Shown here piece after piece: positions 61,321 to 64,000 of a stretch of DNA of 64,000 nucleotides; position 1 is the first letter of the stretch, and each line of letters opens with the position of its first letter. A model generated the notes under the pieces. That model searched no databases. It had not been told where the DNA came from and was given only the letters and a program-made list of their open reading frames with translations. The position numbers and the translations under genes are program-made. This stretch comes from Desulfobacteraceae bacterium UBA2245 (GTDB lineage: Bacteria > Desulfobacterota > Desulfobacteria > Desulfobacterales > UBA2245), in assembly GCA_002347265.1 (NCBI GenBank), contig DDYB01000023.1, forward strand, positions 62,001 through 126,000. Reading direction: 5' to 3'.

Positions 61321-63780
61321 ATGAACATACCGAATCCCGAACTCCGGCTGGCCGAGGAATTTGTCCGGCATACCAACTGCAATATTTTTCTTACGGGCAA
61401 GGCAGGCACCGGCAAGACCACCTTTCTGCATGATATCCAAAAAAAGACCCACAAGCGGATGGTGGTGACGGCCCCGACCGGCGTTGCCGCTATCAATGCC
61501 GGCGGCGTCACCCTGCATTCCTTTTTTCAGTTGCCGTTCGGCCCATTTGTACCCGGCGGCGAAGCATTCATCGGCCAGCACAAAATCCGGAGGGAAAAAC
61601 AGAACATCATCCGGAGCCTTGATCTTTTGGTCATCGATGAAATCAGCATGGTCCGGGCTGACCTGCTCGATGGCGTGGACAGCGTCCTGCGGCGCTACCG
61701 CCGCAACGAGCTGCCTTTCGGCGGGGTGCAACTGCTGATGATCGGCGACCTGCAGCAACTTTCACCGGTGGCCAAGCGCGATGAATGGCGGATCCTGCAG
61801 GAATATTACGATTCCCCATATTTTTTCAGCTGCACCGCGCTCGGCCGGACCGAGCTGATTCCCATAGAACTCAAGCACATCTACCGCCAGTCGGACCGTC
61901 ATTTCATCGAACTCCTTGGTCGTGTCCGTGACAACCGGCTCGATCCCCCCACCCTTGAAAAGCTGAATTCCCGCCATATCCCGGATTTTTCCCCCGGGGA
62001 CGGGGACGGATACATCACCCTGTGTACCCACAACAGGGGCGCCGACACCATCAACGAAGCCAGGCTCAACGCTCTGCCCGGGAAAAGCCGCTGTTTTAAT
62101 GCCGAACTGGGCGGCGATTTTCCGGAGCACGCCTATCCGACCGCCGGCGCCCTGGAAATCAAGATTGGAGCGCAGGTCATGTTCGTCCGCAATGACACGT
62201 CGGCCGAGAAACGCTACTTCAACGGTAAAATCGGCAAAATCACAGGGATGTCGAGTGATGCCATCGAGGTGCGCTGCCCGGGGGATTCGGACAAGATCAC
62301 GGTGGAGAAAACCACCTGGGAAAATATCGAATACGCCGTCGATCCGAAAACCGCCGAGATTTCGCAAAAGATCATTGGCACCTTCAGCCAGTACCCCCTG
62401 AAACTGGCCTGGGCCATCACGATCCACAAGAGCCAGGGACTCACCTTCGACCGGGCGATCATCGACGCCCAGGCCGCCTTTGCCCACGGCCAGGTGTATG
62501 TGGCCCTGAGCCGCTGCCGGAGCTTCGAGGGAATGGTGCTCAGCTCGCCGCTGAGCGCACAGGCCGTAAAAACCGACCACACCGTTCAGAGGTTCGTGAG
62601 GGATCTGGCCAGTCATACGCCCTCGCCGGAAAAAGTAACGGCCGAGAAAAACCGCTACCAGCGGCAGCTGATGCTGGCGTGTTTCAGCTTCGAGGAACTG
62701 CATCGGTTGCTCGGCCGCCTGGCGGGGCTTCTCTGCGGCAATTCCGGCGTGATTCATGTCTCGGGTGTGGGCGATATCATAGAGGTGCAAAAGCGGGCGT
62801 CGGAAGAGATCTGTACCATCGGCGAAAAATTCAAGGCTCAGCTTCAGGGAATGTTCACCGATGAATCCCAAACAACCGATGATCCCGCCATCCTGGAGAG
62901 GCTCGCCAAGGCATCCCGCTATTTTCAGGAAAAGTTTGATACGATCCTCTCACCTTACCTTGAGAACATCGCGGTGGAGACGGACAACAAGGAAATTCGA
63001 AAGAAAATCAACGACACCCTCAAGCATCTGAGAGAGGAAACCGCGGTGAAGCTGGCTGCGGTACGATCCTGCAAGGACGGCTTTTCACCGGAAAAGTATC
63101 TCCGGTCGCTTTCGGCCGCGGTCATGGACGTGGGGAAGGCGAAGCCGAAAACCCGAACCGGCATCTATTCCGAGGGGGACGTGGGCCACCCCGAACTGTT
63201 CGAAAGCCTGCGGGAATGGCGCAAACGGAAGGCTGCCGAGGAAGGAATCGCCCATTACCAGGTCCTGCGCCAAAAACCCCTGGTGCAGATCGCGGTCTGC
63301 CTGCCCGACTCCATTTCAGCCCTGAAAAAAATCAAGGGCATCGGCAAGCGCCTGGCCGAGAGATACGGCGAAGAGCTTGTGAATATGGTGGCGGACTATC
63401 TCCGGAAGCACGGGATTGAAGCGGTGGCCCCGCCCGAACCGTCGACTATCGCGCCCCCGGAAAGGCCGAAAGCGCGGCCAACAGGGAGCCAGGACACCAG
63501 GAAGCTCAGCCTTGAGCTGTTCGATCGGGGGCTTTCCATCCTCCAGATCGCCGCCGAGCGGGAACTGGCGGCCTCCACCGTCGAGGGGCACCTGGCATTT
63601 TTCGTCTCAAAAGGCGAACTTGAGATCGGCCGGGTGCTTCAGGATGAAAAGCGGAGGATCATAGAACAAAAAATCACAGATATGCCGGGAGCGTCATTGA
63701 AGGTGCTGAAAACCGCCCTCGGAGATGCGTATTCCTACGGTGAAATCAAGTTGGTCCTCGCCCACCTCGAACAACAATAA
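61321..63780 (+). CDS. Pif1-like helicase with HRDC and C-terminal HTH domain
   Basis: 819 residues from ATG 61321; the 104-residue frame extension upstream is not family-like. Walker A is FLTGKAGTGKTTFLHDI, Walker B LLVIDEISMVRADLLD, and later LAWAITIHKSQGLTFDRAI and VYVALSRCRSFEGM are Pif1/RecD-type superfamily 1 motifs. An HRDC domain (~640-690; YQVLRQKPLVQIAVCLPDS) and a C-terminal HTH_40-type domain (~715-815; LFDRGLSILQIAAERELAA) follow. Likely a 5'-3' DNA helicase. The gene is separate from the upstream ORF6N gene by 235 bases without features. Confidence 0.88.
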   Translation: MNIPNPELRLAEEFVRHTNCNIFLTGKAGTGKTTFLHDIQKKTHKRMVVTAPTGVAAINAGGVTLHSFFQLPFGPFVPGGEAFIGQHKIRREKQNIIRSLDLLVIDEISMVRADLLDGVDSVLRRYRRNELPFGGVQLLMIGDLQQLSPVAKRDEWRILQEYYDSPYFFSCTALGRTELIPIELKHIYRQSDRHFIELLGRVRDNRLDPPTLEKLNSRHIPDFSPGDGDGYITLCTHNRGADTINEARLNALPGKSRCFNAELGGDFPEHAYPTAGALEIKIGAQVMFVRNDTSAEKRYFNGKIGKITGMSSDAIEVRCPGDSDKITVEKTTWENIEYAVDPKTAEISQKIIGTFSQYPLKLAWAITIHKSQGLTFDRAIIDAQAAFAHGQVYVALSRCRSFEGMVLSSPLSAQAVKTDHTVQRFVRDLASHTPSPEKVTAEKNRYQRQLMLACFSFEELHRLLGRLAGLLCGNSGVIHVSGVGDIIEVQKRASEEICTIGEKFKAQLQGMFTDESQTTDDPAILERLAKASRYFQEKFDTILSPYLENIAVETDNKEIRKKINDTLKHLREETAVKLAAVRSCKDGFSPEKYLRSLSAAVMDVGKAKPKTRTGIYSEGDVGHPELFESLREWRKRKAAEEGIAHYQVLRQKPLVQIAVCLPDSISALKKIKGIGKRLAERYGEELVNMVADYLRKHGIEAVAPPEPSTIAPPERPKARPTGSQDTRKLSLELFDRGLSILQIAAERELAASTVEGHLAFFVSKGELEIGRVLQDEKRRIIEQKITDMPGASLKVLKTALGDAYSYGEIKLVLAHLEQQ

Positions 63781-63871
63781 TGCCTCTGATGAAGAATTGG
63801 CGCTTGTCATCGACGGCCTGAATGAAATAATTGGCGGTTGAACTCAGGGCGGCGGATGTGCGGGCCATCCT

Positions 63872-64000
63872 CTAAAGATACGTCCGGGCGCCCAGGTAGC
63901 GTTTCTGGTAGTATTCGTTGCTCAGGCTGGTGACGCGAACGTCCTTGCCGCCTCGGGGGGCGTGGATGAAGTCGCCGTTTCCGACGTAGAGACCGACGTG
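63872..64000 (-). CDS. NlpC/P60-family hydrolase, C-terminal end (cut by window edge)
   Basis: The minus-strand frame entering from the right edge reads HVGLYVGNGDFIHAPRGG and ends SNEYYQKRYLGARTYL with TAG at 63872-63874. HVGLYVGNG-x-FIHAP is the conserved second half of the NlpC/P60 cysteine peptidase domain (catalytic His in HVGLY). The catalytic cysteine lies beyond the window. Family role: cleavage of peptidoglycan stem peptides. Confidence 0.88.
   Translation of the reverse strand, partial: HVGLYVGNGDFIHAPRGGKDVRVTSLSNEYYQKRYLGARTYL

Overview
The window looks like a chromosomal stretch of a strictly anaerobic, Gram-negative, sulfate-reducer-like deltaproteobacterium (Desulfobacterota, probably Desulfobacterales). 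This rests on gene content, not on a marker gene: an AhbB-type siroheme decarboxylase, an oxygen-sensitive glycyl radical enzyme with its activase, an octaheme c-type cytochrome with a b-type membrane subunit, SurA-type chaperones and several lipoproteins. No rRNA gene is present; one tRNA (Thr, anticodon CGT) lies at 48937-49012.

Left end (1-3.9 kb): MgtE magnesium transporter (cut by the window edge), SurA-type chaperone and a SurA-like lipoprotein on the minus strand. Upstream of them is a 66-base relic of an mfd 3' end. Next comes a small conserved protein flanked by two inverted copies of a dispersed ~145-base repeat.

Central block (4.4-26.2 kb, all plus strand, short gaps): a Cys-x-Pro repeat protein, a decayed radical SAM/SPASM C-terminus, a peptidoglycan-binding putative muramidase, a frameshifted glycyl radical enzyme with an SCP2-like protein and activase, a DUF6765-type protein, a large protein with an internal duplication, a membrane protein, a secreted metallopeptidase, and a ~3,190-residue Tc-toxin A-like protein with peptidoglycan-binding modules at its N-terminus. 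No TcB/TcC partner is visible. This is the most unusual part of the window.

26.4-32.6 kb (minus strand): a B12-binding radical SAM protein, siroheme decarboxylase subunit, and a methylthioadenosine/adenine salvage set (mtnA, ade, mtaD).

33-40.4 kb: a PAS-sigma54 activator is divergent from an operon encoding a cytochrome-like protein without heme motif, a triple rhodanese, an octaheme tetrathionate-reductase-type cytochrome and a cytochrome b. A good sigma54 promoter (GG-N10-GC) and a GTTAAC-rich inverted repeat lie between them. A metallo-beta-lactamase-fold hydrolase follows.

40.5-49 kb: TPR-HEPN (LA2681-like) protein, HAD protein, glutamine synthetase, LUD-domain protein, intact mfd, tRNA-Thr.

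49-64 kb is patchier and looks like a region of gene turnover: a second repeat family, a RAYT transposase relic, small conserved proteins, an M48 lipoprotein, a complete IS4-family element with 7-base target duplication, a DUF4126 membrane protein, a VOC / alcohol dehydrogenase / LsrF-like aldolase set, a HhH-like protein with an ORF6N protein, a Pif1-like helicase with HRDC and C-terminal HTH, and the 3' end of an NlpC/P60 hydrolase gene.
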